Assembly (NCBI GenBank): GCA_035443825.1
Contig: DAOMNN010000117.1
Coordinates: 1 to 7,014, forward strand
Direction: 5' to 3'
From: DAOMNN01 sp035443825
GTDB taxonomy: Bacteria; Pseudomonadota; Gammaproteobacteria; Burkholderiales; Rhodocyclaceae
Length of the DNA: 7,014 bases
Part shown: positions 5,748 to 7,014 of the stretch, piece after piece
Numbering within the stretch: the stretch's first letter is position 1
How the letters are laid out: every line of letters starts with the position of its first letter
Position numbers and translations under genes: made by a program
Notes under the pieces: generated by a model
Database searches by the model: none
What the model was told of the DNA's origin: nothing
What the model saw: the letters and a program-made list of their open reading frames with translations, nothing else

Positions 5748-5806
5748 GGTGCGCTCCCTGCGGCGGGCGGTGCCACGCCCGCCGGCCGGTCAAGCATAGG
5801 CGCACC
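5748..5806. repeat. Nested inverted repeat able to form a strong cruciform or RNA hairpin
   Basis: Inner arms CGGCGGGCG (5761-5769) and CGCCCGCCG (5776-5784) are perfect over 9 bp with a 6-nt loop (GTGCCA). Outer arms GGTGCGC (5748-5754) and GCGCACC (5800-5806) are perfect over 7 bp around it, with a 6-nt left and a 15-nt right interior segment. Neither side is followed by a T run on either strand, so it is not a standard intrinsic terminator. Confidence 0.65.
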
Positions 5807-5862
5807 GCAGTATGTGACCACGCGATTGCGGGAAGAATTCGGCTCGCGTAGGGCGAATGCGA

Positions 5863-5894
5863 CGGCCGCTTGCGATCGCCGCGGGCGATGGCCG
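5863..5894. repeat. GC-rich hairpin just upstream of the dnaX -10
   Basis: ATCGCC (5875-5880) and GGCGAT (5884-5889) pair around GCG, and CGGCC (5863-5867) pairs with GGCCG (5890-5894) outside it, leaving a 7-nt bulge on the left. It occupies the position where the -35 of dnaX should be. It may be a by-product of high GC content. Confidence 0.35.
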
Positions 5895-5900
5895 CAGCTC

Positions 5901-5909
5901 TGCTAGAAT
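5901..5909 (+). promoter_or_regulatory. Extended -10 promoter of dnaX
   Basis: TGC-TAGAAT is an extended -10 (TGn plus 5/6 match). Transcription would start at about 5916, only about 2 nt before the dnaX ATG at 5918. No -35 is seen at the right distance, and no Shine-Dalgarno sequence lies between the -10 and the ATG. Confidence 0.5.
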
Positions 5910-5917
5910 CCCCCGCC

Positions 5918-7014
5918 ATGAGCTATCAGGTTCTCGCACGCAAGTGGCGCCCCCGGTCCTTCGCGACGCTGGTCGGTCAGGAGCATGTGGTCCGCGCGCT
6001 GTCGCACGCGCTCGATACCGGCCGACTCCACCATGCGTGGCTGTTCACGGGCACGCGCGGAGTTGGGAAGACCACCATCAGCCGCATCCTCGCCAAGGCG
6101 CTGAACTGCGAGACGGGTGTGACGGCGGAGCCATGCGGGCAGTGCTCGGCATGCCTCGCAATCGATGCGGATCGGTTTCCCGACTATGTGGAGATGGACG
6201 CCGCATCGAACCGCGGCGTCGACGACATGGCGGCGCTGCTGGACAAGGCGGTCTACGCGCCGGTGCAGGGCCGCTACAAGGTGTATATGATCGACGAAGT
6301 GCACATGCTCACCGGCCACGCCTTCAATGCGATGCTCAAGACGCTTGAGGAACCACCCGAGCACGTCAAGTTCATTCTCGCGACGACCGACCCGCAGAAG
6401 ATCCCGGTCACGGTGTTGTCGCGCTGTCTGCAGTTCAATCTCAAGCAGATGCCCGAGATCCGCATCGTCGAGCACCTCGGGCGCATTCTCGAGGCAGAAC
6501 AGGTGCCCTTCGAGGCGCCGGCGCTGCGCCACATCGCCAAGGCTGCGAGCGGCTCGATGCGCGACGCCCTGTCGCTGCTCGACCAGGCGATCGCCCACGG
6601 TGCAGGCCGGATCGAACTCGAACAGGTCACGCACATGCTCGGGACCGTGGGCGACGACCATCTATACGCCGTGCTGGACGCCTTGCTCGCGGCGGACGTC
6701 CCGGCCCTGCTGGCGGTCGCCGACGGAATGGAGGCGCGCAGCCTCTCCTTCGACGCGGCGCTGCAGGCGCTGGCTTCCATCGTGCATCGCATCGCCCTGA
6801 TCCAGTTCGCGCCCGGCGCGATTGCCGACGAGGTCGAACGTGCGCGCCTCGAACCGTATGCGGCCGGCTTCGATCCCGAGTTCCTGCAGCTGGCATGGCA
6901 GATCATCATCCATGGCCGGGACGAACTGGCCCTGGCGCCGGACGACTACGCAGGCTTCACGATGACGTTGCTGCGCCTGCATGCGTTTCGACCCGAACAG
7001 CCTGCGCCGCTGGG
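5918..7014 (+). CDS. dnaX: DNA polymerase III subunit tau/gamma, 3' partial
   Basis: Clamp-loader ATPase subunit of the replicative DNA polymerase III holoenzyme; it loads the beta clamp and, as tau, couples polymerases to the DnaB helicase. 365 residues are visible before the window ends; the frame is open to the last base. It opens with the typical MSYQVLARKWRPRSFATLVGQ. Motifs in order: Walker A GTRGVGKT (45-52), zinc-binding C64, C73, C76 and C79, Walker B region VYMIDEVHM (122-130), FNAMLKTLEEPP (136-147), sensor 1 LATTDPQK (154-161), the SRC arginine finger (168-170) and the sensor 2 GSMRDALSLLDQ (212-223), then the start of domain III. The ATG at 5918 is fixed by homology; no ribosome binding site precedes it. 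The C-terminal tau region and any programmed frameshift that would make gamma lie beyond the window. Confidence 0.97.
   Translation, partial: MSYQVLARKWRPRSFATLVGQEHVVRALSHALDTGRLHHAWLFTGTRGVGKTTISRILAKALNCETGVTAEPCGQCSACLAIDADRFPDYVEMDAASNRGVDDMAALLDKAVYAPVQGRYKVYMIDEVHMLTGHAFNAMLKTLEEPPEHVKFILATTDPQKIPVTVLSRCLQFNLKQMPEIRIVEHLGRILEAEQVPFEAPALRHIAKAASGSMRDALSLLDQAIAHGAGRIELEQVTHMLGTVGDDHLYAVLDALLAADVPALLAVADGMEARSLSFDAALQALASIVHRIALIQFAPGAIADEVERARLEPYAAGFDPEFLQLAWQIIIHGRDELALAPDDYAGFTMTLLRLHAFRPEQPAPL

Larger units (their letters stand above)
5628..5900. other. Non-coding spacer between divergent cfa and dnaX
   Basis: Between the cfa promoter and the dnaX -10 lie about 270 bp in which no convincing protein is encoded: short open frames exist on both strands but have no ribosome binding site, no recognisable sequence and mutual overlap. 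I see no tRNA or other known RNA. The content is inverted repeats (5748-5806 and 5863-5894), listed separately, and a perfect TTGACA at 5621-5626 on the + strand without a matching -10. Confidence 0.6.

Noticed and set aside
5903..6661. Long minus-strand open frame of 252 codons opposite dnaX
   Set aside because: It is antisense to a clearly conserved gene, has no family resemblance and reflects GC-rich codon bias.

Overview
The window is high-GC proteobacterial chromosome, most likely from a betaproteobacterium of the Rhodocyclales type (Azoarcus/Thauera-like). This rests on gene content, codon use and the look of the protein sequences, with no database search. It is gene-dense and carries no insertion sequence, phage gene, tRNA, rRNA or CRISPR array that I can see.

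Layout from left to right: (1) the 3' part of an AMP-forming acyl-CoA synthetase on the + strand, cut at its N-terminus by the window edge; (2) the 4.5S signal recognition particle RNA (ffs, +), with an extended -10 promoter directly before it and a hairpin terminator after it; (3) nsrR (-), a nitric-oxide-sensing Rrf2-family repressor with three conserved cysteines and Asp8; (4) an AT-rich divergent control region with a strong NsrR-type palindrome lying on the predicted promoter of the next operon; (5) fdxA (+), a seven-iron ferredoxin, overlapping by 8 nt a 105-residue two-helix membrane protein of unknown function; (6) convergent to these, a ZIP-family metal transporter (-) of the BbZIP type; (7) cfa (-), cyclopropane-fatty-acyl-phospholipid synthase, with a predicted leader of about 97 nt that can fold into a hairpin; (8) about 420 bp of non-coding DNA between the divergent cfa and dnaX, containing a strong nested inverted repeat; (9) the 5' part of dnaX (+), tau/gamma subunit of DNA polymerase III, with a -10 element so close to the ATG that the mRNA may be nearly leaderless.

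Two functions stand out. Housekeeping genes (ffs and dnaX) flank a block of stress and envelope genes (nsrR, fdxA, the small membrane protein, zip, cfa). Within that block, nsrR, the operator and fdxA plus the membrane gene look like a compact nitric-oxide-responsive unit: when the NsrR iron-sulfur cluster is intact the protein should sit on the operator and silence the ferredoxin operon, and nitrosylation should release it. That regulation is inferred from the operator and protein motifs. The small membrane protein is the least understood part and the best candidate here for something undescribed.
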